From MED-G105 sp039814575 (GTDB taxonomy: Bacteria; Pseudomonadota; Alphaproteobacteria; Caulobacterales; Parvularculaceae): 64,000 nucleotides of DNA. The notes beneath the pieces are model-generated. The model was not told the origin of the DNA. It ran no database searches and saw nothing but the letters and a program-made list of their open reading frames with translations. Made by a program: the position numbers and the translations under genes. The stretch covers positions 1-64,000 of the forward strand of contig JBCCAY010000005.1 in NCBI GenBank assembly GCA_039814575.1. Direction: 5' to 3'. This document shows positions 52,411 through 60,640 of this stretch, one piece after another. Every line of letters starts with the position of its first letter. The first letter of the stretch is position 1.

Positions 52411-52950
52411 ATGGACGCGACCATTGGCGTAACGCCCCAGTCTTTCTATGGTTTATTCGCCGGGCTCTTCTTGATGGCGCCGATCACCGCCGCCGCCCAT
52501 CCGGACGGCGCGCCCTGGGGCTCGGCCGACGACGGCGCCGCCTGCGTCAACTGCCATTTCGACGGCGACGTGGTTTCGCCGTCGCCCACCATCACGATCA
52601 AAAATGCACCGTCTACGGTCAGCCCAGGGGCGCTTTACGAATTCATCCTGCAGTTTGAAAAAGGTTCAGCGCCGATCGCAGGCTTCTTAGCGGCCGCTAA
52701 AGTAAACGGCGCGCCGGCGGGAGCATTTCAGACCGAAAGCAACGCGTTGCAAACGAACGGCGCTGAGATCCGCTCCACAGCGACGCTCAAAAGAGATGGG
52801 CCAGCGACATGGACGCTAAAGTGGCAAGCGCCGAATGCTGTGGCGGGCCCCGTAACGATGCACGTCGCAGCCACCGCCGGCAATGACGACCTGTCGCCGT
52901 TTGGCGATACGGTGCACTACACCACAATCAGCATAAGCAATGCCCCCTAG
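52411..52950 (+). CDS. Exported CxxCH protein with a Reeler-like/choice-of-anchor V type domain
   Basis: A 179-residue protein. A hydrophobic N-terminal segment (about 10-30, ending ITAAAHPDG) looks like a signal peptide. A single heme-type motif, CVNCHFDGD, follows near residue 45. The remainder is a beta-sandwich-like domain (PSTVSPGALYEFILQFEKGS, then VTMHVAATAGNDD). This arrangement recalls proteins with the choice-of-anchor V or Reeler-like domain. The CxxCH may carry covalent heme, but no axial Met is obvious. It starts 15 bp after the beta-propeller gene behind CTGGAGCG, so the two are probably one operon. Confidence 0.7.
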   Translation: MDATIGVTPQSFYGLFAGLFLMAPITAAAHPDGAPWGSADDGAACVNCHFDGDVVSPSPTITIKNAPSTVSPGALYEFILQFEKGSAPIAGFLAAAKVNGAPAGAFQTESNALQTNGAEIRSTATLKRDGPATWTLKWQAPNAVAGPVTMHVAATAGNDDLSPFGDTVHYTTISISNAP

Positions 52951-52989
52951 GGTTCACCCCCTGTCTCGCTACAAAAACCGCCGAGGTCG

Positions 52990-54657
52990 CTACCGCGTCA
53001 ACGGCTTATACTTGATCCGCTTCGGCACGTCGGCGTCCGGCCCAAGACGACGCTTTTTGTCTTCCATATAGTCGGAAAATCCGCCCTCGAACCATTCCAC
53101 GTGGCTGTCGCCTTCAAACGCCATAATATGTGTTGCGATACGGTCTAAGAACCAGCGATCGTGCGAGATCACCACCGCGCACCCGGCGAACGCGTCAAGC
53201 GCCATTTCCAATTCGCGCAGCGTGTCGACATCGAGATCGTTCGTCGGTTCGTCGAGCAGCAGTAAGTTCGCGCCTTCTTTTAGCATTTTCGCTAATTGCA
53301 CACGGTTGCGCTCACCACCGGACAGGCTGCCGACTTTCTTCTGCTGGTCGCCGCCTTTGAAATTGAACCAACTCACATAGGCGCGCGAGGGGACTTCCCG
53401 CTTGCCGAGTTGGACGATATCGAGGCCGTCAGAAATCTCTTCCCAGACGTTTTTGTTGGCGTCGAGGTTTTCTCGCGTCTGATCCACATAGCCGAGTTGC
53501 ACCGTCTCACCGACGCGCAGCGCGCCCTCGTCCGGTTCCTCTTGGCCGGTGAGCATCTTGAAGAGCGTCGTTTTACCGGCGCCGTTCGGACCGACGACCC
53601 CGACAATGCCGCCCGGCGGCAGTTGGAAGGAGAGATCGTCGATAAGCAGCTTCTCGCCAAAGGCTTTGCGCAAATGATCGGCCTCAATGACAACGCCGCC
53701 AAGACGCGGGCCGGCCGGGATTTGAATCTGCGCGGTAGAGATTTCCTCATTACCCTGTTTATTGAGGAGGTCCTCATAGGCATTGATCCGCGCCTTCGAC
53801 TTCGCTTGGCGCGCTTTCGGGGAAGAACGAATCCAGTCCGCTTCCCGGTCGAGGCTCGATTTGCGGTTCGTCTCCTCGCGTTCTTCTTGGGCGAGGCGTT
53901 CACGCTTGGCTTCCAGCCATGACGAATAATTGCCTTCGTGGGGAATGCCGCGCCCGCGATCAAGCTCTAGTATCCATCCCGTCACATTGTCGAGGAAGTA
54001 GCGGTCGTGGGTGACGAGAATCACCGCGCCGTCATAATTGTGCAGATAGTTTTCGAGCCACGCGACGGATTCCGCGTCGAGGTGGTTCGTCGGTTCGTCG
54101 AGCAATAGAAGGTCAGGCTTCGCCAACAGCAAGCGCGCCAGCGCCACGCGACGCTTTTCACCGCCGGAGAGATTACCAACCGGCCAATCGCCTGGCGGGC
54201 AGCGCAAAGCGTCCATCGCCATCTCAACTTTCGAATCAATGTCCCAGGCGTCGAGGGCGTCGATCTCCTCCTGCAGCTTGGACATCTTCTCCATCAGCTC
54301 ATCGGTATAGTTTTCACCGAGTTCCATCGAAACGGCGTTGAATTCGTCTATTTTCGCTTTGATTTCGCCGACGCCCTCCATGGCGTTCTCAAAAACCGTC
54401 TTCGACGAATCGAGCTCGGGCTCTTGCGGCAGATAGCCGACTTTCGCGCCGTCAGCGGCGTAGGCCTCGCCATTATACTCCTTGTCGACGCCGGCCATGA
54501 TCCGCAACAGCGTCGATTTACCCGCGCCATTGACCCCGACAACGCCGATTTTGGCGTCGGGATAAAACTGTAAGTGTATGTTTTCGAGTATTTTTTTGCC
54601 GCCGGAATAGGATTTCGACAGGCCTTGCATGAAATAGATGAATTGCCGGTTCGCCAT
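52990..54657 (-). CDS. ettA: Energy-dependent translational throttle protein EttA
   Basis: A 555-residue ABC-F ATPase with two nucleotide-binding domains. Domain 1 has Walker A GVNGAGKSTLL, signature LSGGEKRRVAL and Walker B LLLLDEPTNHLD. Domain 2 has GPNGAGKTTLF, LSGGERNRVQL and LLLLDEPTNDLD. The interdomain linker with EKRR/KARQAKSKAR basic helices (about 245-310) matches the ribosome P-site-tRNA interacting motif. It binds the ribosomal E site and gates translation by ATP/ADP ratio. It is convergent with the CxxCH protein gene. Confidence 0.96.
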   Translation of the reverse strand: MANRQFIYFMQGLSKSYSGGKKILENIHLQFYPDAKIGVVGVNGAGKSTLLRIMAGVDKEYNGEAYAADGAKVGYLPQEPELDSSKTVFENAMEGVGEIKAKIDEFNAVSMELGENYTDELMEKMSKLQEEIDALDAWDIDSKVEMAMDALRCPPGDWPVGNLSGGEKRRVALARLLLAKPDLLLLDEPTNHLDAESVAWLENYLHNYDGAVILVTHDRYFLDNVTGWILELDRGRGIPHEGNYSSWLEAKRERLAQEEREETNRKSSLDREADWIRSSPKARQAKSKARINAYEDLLNKQGNEEISTAQIQIPAGPRLGGVVIEADHLRKAFGEKLLIDDLSFQLPPGGIVGVVGPNGAGKTTLFKMLTGQEEPDEGALRVGETVQLGYVDQTRENLDANKNVWEEISDGLDIVQLGKREVPSRAYVSWFNFKGGDQQKKVGSLSGGERNRVQLAKMLKEGANLLLLDEPTNDLDVDTLRELEMALDAFAGCAVVISHDRWFLDRIATHIMAFEGDSHVEWFEGGFSDYMEDKKRRLGPDADVPKRIKYKPLTR

Positions 54658-54909
54658 GGATGTGGGGGCCGCTCCTTAAAGGGGTATAAGATACGCCGGC
54701 GCTAGGATGCGCGCCGCAACAATCACGTTAGAGATAGGATCGCCGCGGTACATATCCTATGCCCCGCCTCGGTTTCAACGACGGTTCTTTTGACGGCGAC
54801 AGCGGCGGATCAATGAAACATCAGTTCATTGTTTGCAGGACCGCCTGGTCGCATTATATCCTAACAATGAAACTTGGTCCTGAAGCGGGCCATTTAAGGG
54901 GATGGCGGC
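54658..54909. promoter_or_regulatory. Divergent regulatory gap with two perfect 7-bp inverted repeats
   Basis: The gap lies between ettA (minus) and the PH-domain gene (plus). ATAGGAT / ATCCTAT arms at 54734-54740 and 54754-54760 are 13 bp apart. CAATGAA / TTCATTG arms at 54811-54817 and 54825-54831 are 7 bp apart. CAATGAAAC recurs near 54866. These could be operators; no regulator is assigned. Confidence 0.35.
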
Positions 54910-55443
54910 ATGGCCGGATATGTTGAGAGCACGCTCGCGGGGGGCGAGCGGATTATTCACCGAGCGAATTTTAATTGGACCTATAGCTTCTTTCCGGTCT
55001 TGTGGTTCGCGCTCGGCGTCTCGCCGATCGTTATGCTGAGCCTCATCCAATACGGCGCCGGCGTTCCCTTCACTGATTTACAAGTCGCATGGATTTGCGC
55101 TGGCGTCGGCGTTTTCGCCGGCGCTTGGATTTTGATCAGCCATCTCGTGATGCTGTGGACAACAGAAATCATCGTCACGAGTTTCCGCTTCGTCTATAAA
55201 ACGGGCCTCATCTCACGCAACACACAAGAAGTAAGCCTCAACAAAATTGAGGAAATCACCTTGAGCCAATCCGTGTGGGGGCGTTTCTTCGGCTACGGAC
55301 AATTGATTTTACGCGGCACCGGCGTCGGCGTTATCGAGCTGCCAAACCTCGACAGCCCGATCCAAGTACGTAAAATTATTGAGGATGCAAAAGCCGACCT
55401 GCGCCGCGACACGCGGGATGAGCGAACCGGCCTCGCCGATTAA
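54910..55443 (+). CDS. PH-domain (YdbS/YdbT-like bPH_2) membrane protein
   Basis: A 177-residue protein with two N-terminal membrane helices (SFFPVLWFALGVSPIVMLSL near 28-47, IcagVGVFAGAWILISHLVM-type segment near 60-80). A bacterial PH domain follows (about 85-165) containing TEIIVTSFRFVYKTGLISRN then TQEVSLNKIEEITLSQSVWG. Such proteins sit in the inner membrane with the PH domain in the cytoplasm; roles are poorly known. The ATG at 54910 is used. It is convergent with fsa. Confidence 0.82.
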   Translation: MAGYVESTLAGGERIIHRANFNWTYSFFPVLWFALGVSPIVMLSLIQYGAGVPFTDLQVAWICAGVGVFAGAWILISHLVMLWTTEIIVTSFRFVYKTGLISRNTQEVSLNKIEEITLSQSVWGRFFGYGQLILRGTGVGVIELPNLDSPIQVRKIIEDAKADLRRDTRDERTGLAD

Positions 55444-55475
55444 CACCGCAGCACGATCTGCTTTGTTCGAAATCG

Positions 55476-56129
55476 TTAAACGATTGATTGGCCGGTTTTC
55501 GCCCAATCGGCCAAAAACGCATCCAAGCCTTTGTCCGTAAGCGGATGCTTCGCCAAAGCGTGAATAACGGACGGCGGCATGGTCGCCACGTCGGCCCCAG
55601 CGATCGCGGCATCTTTGACATGCATTGGCGAGCGAATGGACGCGGCGAGAATTTCGGTGCGGAAATCGTAATTGTCGTAAATCATACGGATGTCGCGAAT
55701 AAGCTCCATCCCCTCCTGGCCGGCGTCGTCTAAGCGGCCGATAAAGGGAGAAATAAAGGTCGCGCCGGCTTTCGCCGCCAGAAGCGCCTGGTTCGCAGAG
55801 AAGCACAAAGTGACATTGGTCTTAATGCCGTCTTGCGAGAGCGCATGACAGGCGGCGACGCCGGGCATGGTTAAGGGCAGTTTGACGACCACATTTTCAG
55901 CGATTTCCGCGAGCGTGCGACCTTCTGCCACCATGGCGTCCGTCTCAACCGCCGTCACCTCTGCGCTCACCGGTCCGGGCACGAGGTCACAGATCTCTTT
56001 TGTGACCTCGCGAATATCGCGTCCCGACTTTAAGATAAGGCTCGGATTGGTCGTGACGCCGTCGATCAGCCCCGTCGGCAGAAGGCTCTTAAGTGCGTCG
56101 ACGTCGGCGGTATCAGCGAAAAACTTCAT
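55476..56129 (-). CDS. fsa: Fructose-6-phosphate aldolase / small transaldolase
   Basis: A 217-residue protein of the short (FSA/TalC) transaldolase subfamily. It starts MKFFADTADVDALKSL, then GVTTNPSLILKSGRD, with the Schiff-base Lys in VVVKLPLT and the terminal block FLADWAKTG. It splits fructose-6-phosphate to dihydroxyacetone and glyceraldehyde-3-phosphate or acts as transaldolase; sequence alone does not decide. The ATG at 56129 gives the family N-terminus and is preferred to 56165. A palindrome AATCGTTAAACGATT (55471-55485) overlaps the stop. Confidence 0.92.
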   Translation of the reverse strand: MKFFADTADVDALKSLLPTGLIDGVTTNPSLILKSGRDIREVTKEICDLVPGPVSAEVTAVETDAMVAEGRTLAEIAENVVVKLPLTMPGVAACHALSQDGIKTNVTLCFSANQALLAAKAGATFISPFIGRLDDAGQEGMELIRDIRMIYDNYDFRTEILAASIRSPMHVKDAAIAGADVATMPPSVIHALAKHPLTDKGLDAFLADWAKTGQSIV

Positions 56130-56389
56130 GAAAAGCCTCCAGTTTCCGCGCTTTTTGCGCGTCACTTACAGTAATTTTAGGGCAATCCCCCACGGATGTT
56201 GAACTGGTCATCTCGCCCTGCGGCCTCGATGTCAATCCATGACGGATCTCGCCCGTTAACCACGTTTTTCGCGACAAAATCGCACAATGCGCAAAGCGCT
56301 GTTCGCGTGAAAGCCGCAATTGGGCTTTTTTAACCTTGTTCTCGATGCGGATTATGAAGATTACCGTACATGATATATGTAATTAGGGA

Positions 56390-56418
56390 TTGACGCTTCG
56401 CATCGCATGCGGAATATT
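56390..56418 (+). promoter_or_regulatory. Sigma-70-type promoter ahead of the candidate small RNA
   Basis: TTGACG at 56390-56395 is separated by exactly 17 bp from AATATT at 56413-56418 (TATTAC at 56415-56420 is an alternative -10). Transcription would start near 56426, just before the first hairpin. Confidence 0.5.
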
Positions 56419-56425
56419 ACAATTC

Positions 56426-56550
56426 AATGACAACTCGCCTTTTGGTTGCTTCGACCCAAATTGGCGACTTAAAGAATAGCCGTTAAATCTCCCCCAAAAA
56501 GACTAGCGGCTATAGGGCGTTGTCGCTTCGGCGGCGACGCCCTTCCTTTA
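56426..56550 (+). ncRNA. Candidate trans-acting small RNA with CUCCCCC loop and cUUCGg terminator hairpin
   Basis: Three consecutive hairpins fit a plus-strand RNA. Hairpin 1 (56436-56466) pairs CGCC/GGCG outside and GGUUG/CGACC inside. Hairpin 2 (56476-56513) has a 10-bp stem AUAGCCGUUA/UAGCGGCUAU and an 18-nt loop containing CUCCCCC, complementary to Shine-Dalgarno GGGGAG-like sequences. Hairpin 3 (56515-56542) has a 12-bp GC-rich stem closed by the tetraloop cUUCGg and is followed by UUCCUUU. The three non-Watson-Crick pairs in hairpins 2 and 3 are all G-U on this strand and would be A-C mismatches on the other, which fixes the strand. GGAG-binding small RNAs with C-rich loops are known in alphaproteobacteria; membership in one of those families is inference. 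Confidence 0.55.
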
Positions 56551-56808
56551 TGGATCGAAGCGTTCAGCAACAATTAACGCTTTCACGCAGCGAATGCGAT
56601 TTATTTTTAATCGCGCCTTATCACCATACTGATTAGCTGGACCTGGGAAAGGCCGTCACCGCCTTTCACAAAACGCGAAAGGCAGGCGATAACGCGTTCT
56701 AATCGTTTAGCGGCGATCGCCAGAGTTGCCGCAGCAACCAAAACGAGAACCATGCAAGACGACTACCCGCCTATATCGCCGACACCAACCAGCAGCGATC
56801 AGCACATC

Positions 56809-57345
56809 TTAATTGTCGATAGCGCGTGCGCGCTCAATTGCTTCAACAATTAGCTTCTTAGCGGTGTCAGCGTTTTGCCAACCGCCGATTTTCACCCATT
56901 TACCGGGCTCCAGATCTTTGTAATGTTCGAAGAAGTGTCCGATTTGCTGAAGCAGGATTTCAGGCAAATCATCAACGTCGTGCACTTTGTCATAACGCTT
57001 CGTCAGCGCCGGCGACGGCACCGCAACGATCTTCTCATCGAGGCCGGAATTATCTTCCATCAACATCACGCCGACAGGGCGTACATTGATGATGCAGCCA
57101 GGCATCAACGGCCGCGTATTGCAAACTAAAACATCAATCGGATCGCCGTCATCCGACAGGGTATGCGGAACAAATCCGTAATTGCCGGGATAAGACATCG
57201 GCGTGTAGAGAAAACGATCAACCACAAGCGCTCCGGCCGCCTTGTCGAGTTCATATTTAATCGGCTGCCCGCCCAACGGCACTTCGATAATGACGTTCAC
57301 ATCTTCGGGCGGATGATCGCCAATTGAAATCGCATCGATGCGCAT
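56809..57345 (-). CDS. ppa: Inorganic pyrophosphatase
   Basis: A 178-residue family I pyrophosphatase, full length. Motifs: VPLGGQPIKYELDKAAGALVVDR-type N-terminal half, MSYPGNYGFVPHTL and the metal-binding DGDPIDVLV with its three Asp, then KVHDVDDLPE and KDLEPGKWVKIGGW. It removes pyrophosphate from biosynthetic reactions in the cytoplasm. The ATG at 57345 is used. It is divergent from the UrcA-family gene. Confidence 0.97.
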   Translation of the reverse strand: MRIDAISIGDHPPEDVNVIIEVPLGGQPIKYELDKAAGALVVDRFLYTPMSYPGNYGFVPHTLSDDGDPIDVLVCNTRPLMPGCIINVRPVGVMLMEDNSGLDEKIVAVPSPALTKRYDKVHDVDDLPEILLQQIGHFFEHYKDLEPGKWVKIGGWQNADTAKKLIVEAIERARAIDN

Positions 57346-57650
57346 AGATTCCTACTCCTAAAGATAATCATTAGAGCCTCGTTTGATCGCCCCAAGATGG
57401 TCGCAACCGTTTCAACCATCAGGCGCGAAAGCCACGCCGAGCCAAGCCCCGGCGGACTGTGCGACGCGTTCGGCAGGTTCGCAATACGACCTTTCGATAA
57501 AGCGGCGCAAAAGCGCGACGAACCGGATCGACGAGACCGGCGACGCTATGGCAAAAAATGCGCTACGCGACAATGGCAACATCGCCGACGCAACAATTGG
57601 ATCGGCGGCGCGCGAGAGGGCGTTCGATACTCGCTTAAGGGAGAACGACA
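57346..57650. other. Intergenic, about 300 bp, no supported gene
   Basis: This holds the divergent promoters of ppa and the UrcA-family gene. Two overlapping plus-strand ORFs that run on into the UrcA gene in other frames have arginine-rich, family-free translations and are rejected. No RNA structure stands out. Confidence 0.4.
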
Positions 57651-57971
57651 ATGCCCGTTCAACAAAACCGCAACGGCGCTATCATCATTGCATCGCTTAT
57701 TGCGACGTTCGCCGGCCTCGGCGGCGCCGCAGCCGACGAAGTTATGTTCGAATATCGCGCCTCAGAGCTCAACACGGCCGCCTCAATAGAGGCCCTCTAC
57801 GCCCGCATCGAGAAACGCGCCGCGAACCGTTGTCGAAGTCACGTCACGGCGACGGGTCGCAATGCCTGCACGCAAGACCTGATTGTCGATTTCGTCGACG
57901 GGATCGACCACCCCAAATTGACAGCGCACCATGAATCGAACGGACGACGCTTCGCCGACAACCGATATTGA
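57651..57971 (+). CDS. UrcA family protein
   Basis: A 106-residue exported protein. The signal peptide is GAIIIASLIATFAGLGGAAA (cleavage near 28). The mature part shows the UrcA pattern: EVMFEYRASELNTAASIEAL, YARIEKRAANRCRS, a second Cys in GRNACTQDLI, and HPKLTAHHE. The two cysteines probably form a disulfide. The family is common in Caulobacterales and Sphingomonadales and has no known function. The ATG follows AAGGGAGAACGACA. Confidence 0.82.
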   Translation: MPVQQNRNGAIIIASLIATFAGLGGAAADEVMFEYRASELNTAASIEALYARIEKRAANRCRSHVTATGRNACTQDLIVDFVDGIDHPKLTAHHESNGRRFADNRY

Positions 57972-58001
57972 AGCGTTGTTTCGTTCCATGCACGCTCGGC
58001 G

Positions 58002-58775
58002 TCAGCGCGCAGTAATGCCGCCGTCGATCTTCAGCTCCGTCCCCGTCACGTAACGCGACTCATCCGAGGCGAGATAAAGCACCGCATAGCCAACGTCTTC
58101 CGGCTCGCCGAGCCGTTTCAACGGGATTTGGCGCACGAGCTTTTTCTCGCCTTCTTCGCCACCGCCGCCGAGCGCAATCGCCGGGTCAAGGATCGGCGTG
58201 CGGGTGAAAACTGGGCACACGGAGTTACAGCGAATGTCATACTTTGATCTGGCGCAATGGAGCGCAATCGAGCGCGACATCATGATAACGGCGGCTTTCG
58301 CCGTGTTATAAGAAATCAAATTCCCATCGGCGATAAGCCCCGCCACCGATGAGATATTGATAATCGAGGCGGGCTCTGATTCTCTTAAGTAAGGCAGCGC
58401 CAATTTCGTCCCGATAAAGATTGAATCCGTATCCACGTTTTGAACGTGCCGCCAATTCTCCAGCGTTTCCATCTCAATATTGCCGAACGGCGCGATGCCG
58501 GCATTGTTGATTAGAACGCTAAGCCCGCCGAGCGCCTCCGACGCGTCGGCCAGCGTGCGCTCCCAATCTTCCTGTGAGGTGACGTCATGGGCGAAAGCGA
58601 CAGCGGCGCCTTTGTGTTTCTCGTTTATTTCCGCTGCAGTTTTTTCTGCGCCCGCCGCGTTGATGTCGGTGACGGCGACGTGCGCGCCTTCGTCGGCGAG
58701 CATGTGCGCGAAACATGCGCCCAAGCCTTGAGCCCCGCCGGTAATTAACGCTTTCTTGCCCTCAACACGGCCCAT
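58002..58775 (-). CDS. Short-chain dehydrogenase/reductase
   Basis: A 257-residue classical SDR. The cofactor motif is TGGAQGLGACFA (about 12-23), followed by NNAGIAPFG and the catalytic Ser in NISSVAG, with Tyr and Lys in SYNTAKAAV (YxxxK). The C-terminal block YVTGTELKIDGG is family standard. Asp in VAVTDIN after strand 2 suggests preference for NAD(H). It resembles 3-alpha/20-beta-hydroxysteroid and cyclohexanol-type dehydrogenases, but the substrate cannot be named. It stands alone between the UrcA gene and the DUF1476 gene. Confidence 0.9.
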   Translation of the reverse strand: MGRVEGKKALITGGAQGLGACFAHMLADEGAHVAVTDINAAGAEKTAAEINEKHKGAAVAFAHDVTSQEDWERTLADASEALGGLSVLINNAGIAPFGNIEMETLENWRHVQNVDTDSIFIGTKLALPYLRESEPASIINISSVAGLIADGNLISYNTAKAAVIMMSRSIALHCARSKYDIRCNSVCPVFTRTPILDPAIALGGGGEEGEKKLVRQIPLKRLGEPEDVGYAVLYLASDESRYVTGTELKIDGGITAR

Positions 58776-58907
58776 CGATCGCTCCTTTGTTTCCGGAACG
58801 CATCATGGGGCTGACGCGGCAATAGGACCACAGCCTTACGCAGCGACTTTCAGAAAAGGTCTGCGCTTCATGCCGCCGTAAAACACCCAGGCGCCTGCGC
58901 AATATCC

Positions 58908-59231
58908 TCAGCCGTTTTGCTCAACGTCCGTTATCGCCTTGGCGAGCATTTCGTCCATATGGCGGCGGATCTGGTGGTCCGATTGCTCAACGCCCGCAGC
59001 ATCGAAATCACCGCGAAGTTTGCGAAAGACATCTTCGTCGCCCGGCTCTTCGAGGTCGGCCAGAACCATGGATTTCACATAGTCCTCAGCCTTTTGGCCC
59101 TCATAGCCTAAAAGACTAGCGGCCCATTCGCCGAGCATACGGTTGCGGCGCGCCTCGGCCTTGAACTTCAGTTCCGCGTCATGGGCGAATTTACTCTCAA
59201 AAGACTCTTTTCTGTCGTCAAAGCCGGTCAT
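58908..59231 (-). CDS. F1-ATPase zeta inhibitor subunit (DUF1476)
   Basis: A 107-residue all-helical protein. Family blocks: DDRKESFESKFAHDAELKFK, AEARRNRMLGEWAA, YVKSMVLADLEEPGDEDVFR and KLRGDF. In Paracoccus the zeta subunit blocks rotation of F1-ATPase; the fold is the same here. The neighbouring position to purC is conserved in alphaproteobacteria. Cytoplasmic. Divergent from purC. Confidence 0.9.
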   Translation of the reverse strand: MTGFDDRKESFESKFAHDAELKFKAEARRNRMLGEWAASLLGYEGQKAEDYVKSMVLADLEEPGDEDVFRKLRGDFDAAGVEQSDHQIRRHMDEMLAKAITDVEQNG

Positions 59232-59589
59232 GAAAAAGCGCTCATCTTCCCTAAAGGGTTAATCACAAAGGCGACATGAAACGCCGCCGAGCCCCCGTCT
59301 TATCGGCTCTCAACAAGGCTCGCAACGGGCTTGGCGCAAACTTCACGCAGAGATTTCGCAGCCGCAAGATGAGCTGTACCCGCCGCGCTAATTTCCCGCA
59401 TAGCGTGCGTTCACAGGGCTTTTCATGGCGAGCGCAAGGTCGTATACGCGCTCCTTCCGCCGGCGTATGATAACCCCCATATGGACGGCGAGGCGGCTCG
59501 TTCTTCAGCCGCCAAAAAGCGCATACCCAAAGCGCTTAATTGAGCCCGAATGAGACAGCCCTAAACAGGGACAACCCACAAGGCAGGCG
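59232..59589. other. Divergent intergenic region ahead of purC
   Basis: A gap of 358 bp with promoters for the DUF1476 gene and for purC-S-Q. A perfect 7-bp hairpin, GGCGGCT-N8-AGCCGCC, lies at 59492-59513 and is followed by AAAAAGCGC rather than a U-run, so it is not a terminator on the purC strand. The GGCAGGCG just before 59590 is a modest ribosome site. No gene is seen. Confidence 0.4.
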
Positions 59590-60363
59590 ATGGCGCGGCG
59601 CAAACAAATCTACGAAGGCAAGGCGAAGATCCTCTTTGAGGGCCCTGAGCCCGGAACGTTGATCCAGTATTTCAAAGACGACGCCACCGCCTTCAACAAT
59701 AAGAAGCATGCGATCCTTGAGGGCAAAGGCGTTCTCAACAATCGAATCTCCGAATTCATCATGCAGGGGTTGGAGCGCATCGGCGTGCCAACGCACTTCA
59801 TTCGCCGCCTTAACATGCGCGAGCAATTGGTTCGCCACGTCGAGATTATTCCGCTGGAAGTCGTGGTGCGGAATGTCGCGGCCGGCTCCATCGCCAAGCG
59901 CCTCGGCCAGGAGGAAGGGGCCGCCTTGCCGCGATCAATCATCGAATTCTATTATAAGAACGACGAGCTGAACGATCCGCTGGTTTCAGAAGAGCATATC
60001 ACGGCGTTCAATTGGGCGAACCCGCAGGAAATCGACGACATGATGTCCCTCGCCTTGCGGGTTAACGATTATCTCTCCGGCCTGTTCGCCGGCGTCGGCA
60101 TCAGGCTGGTGGATTTCAAAGTGGAGTTCGGCCGGCATTATGAAGGCGACATGGTGCGCCTTGTGCTCGCCGATGAAATCAGTCCCGACTCATGTCGTTT
60201 ATGGGATATGGAGACGGGCGCAATCCTCGATAAAGACCGCTTCCGTCAAGACCTGGGCGGCGTCACCGAGGCGTATCGCGACGTGGCGATGCGGCTTGGC
60301 GTTTTGAAAGACAACGCCGCGCCGGGCACCAAAGGCCCTGTTCTCGTCGCTGATAACGAATAA
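59590..60363 (+). CDS. purC: Phosphoribosylaminoimidazole-succinocarboxamide synthase
   Basis: A 257-residue, full-length SAICAR synthetase. Blocks: IYEGKAKILFEGPEPGTLIQ, NNRISEFIMQGLERIGVPTHF, PLEVVVRNVAAGSIAKRLG and LVLADEISPDSCRLWD. It joins CAIR and aspartate with ATP in purine synthesis. It is first in purC-purS-purQ, with 27 bp to purS. Confidence 0.98.
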   Translation: MARRKQIYEGKAKILFEGPEPGTLIQYFKDDATAFNNKKHAILEGKGVLNNRISEFIMQGLERIGVPTHFIRRLNMREQLVRHVEIIPLEVVVRNVAAGSIAKRLGQEEGAALPRSIIEFYYKNDELNDPLVSEEHITAFNWANPQEIDDMMSLALRVNDYLSGLFAGVGIRLVDFKVEFGRHYEGDMVRLVLADEISPDSCRLWDMETGAILDKDRFRQDLGGVTEAYRDVAMRLGVLKDNAAPGTKGPVLVADNE

Positions 60364-60390
60364 ATCCTCCGGTTACGGAGAAGGACCCCG

Positions 60391-60633
60391 ATGAAAGCCA
60401 AAATCTATGTGACGCTGAAAAACGGCGTCCTCGACCCACAAGGCAAAGCCATTGAGAGCGCCCTCGCCGGCCTCGGCTTCGACGCCGCGAGCAATGTGCG
60501 CCAGGGCAAAGTCATTGAGCTGGATATCAATGAAAGCGACGCCGCAAAGGCCGAAGCGGCCCTTGAGGACATGTGCAAACGCCTCCTCGCCAATCCGGTG
60601 ATGGAGAATTACCGCATAGAGATTGCGAGCTAG
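60391..60633 (+). CDS. purS: FGAM synthase subunit PurS
   Basis: An 80-residue PurS with the typical start KAKIYVTLKNGVLDPQGKAI followed by GLGFDAASNVRQGKVIEL and the end NPVMENYRIEI. It bridges PurL and PurQ and helps ammonia transfer. The ATG follows GGAGAAGGACCCCG. purQ starts 7 bp after its stop. Confidence 0.97.
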   Translation: MKAKIYVTLKNGVLDPQGKAIESALAGLGFDAASNVRQGKVIELDINESDAAKAEAALEDMCKRLLANPVMENYRIEIAS

Positions 60634-60640
60634 CGGGCCC

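Larger units (their letters stand above)
56130..56808. other. Intergenic, about 680 bp, holding a candidate small RNA
   Basis: This is the largest non-coding gap in the right half of the window. No protein gene is supported. The segment 56390-56550 has the promoter and hairpins of a candidate small RNA (separate entry). A further perfect hairpin, GAAAGGC-CGTCACC-GCCTTTC, lies at 56647-56667, downstream of ppa on its strand; it could help end the ppa transcript but lacks a U-run. Confidence 0.5.

Noticed and set aside
57383..57934. A 183-codon ORF overlapping the UrcA-family gene
   Set aside because: The UrcA frame has a signal peptide, family cysteines and a good ribosome site; the competing frame is Arg-rich and family-free.
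59492..59513. Hairpin upstream of purC as a terminator or attenuator
   Set aside because: It is followed by A residues, not a U-run, on the purC strand, and no alternative pairing or leader peptide was found.
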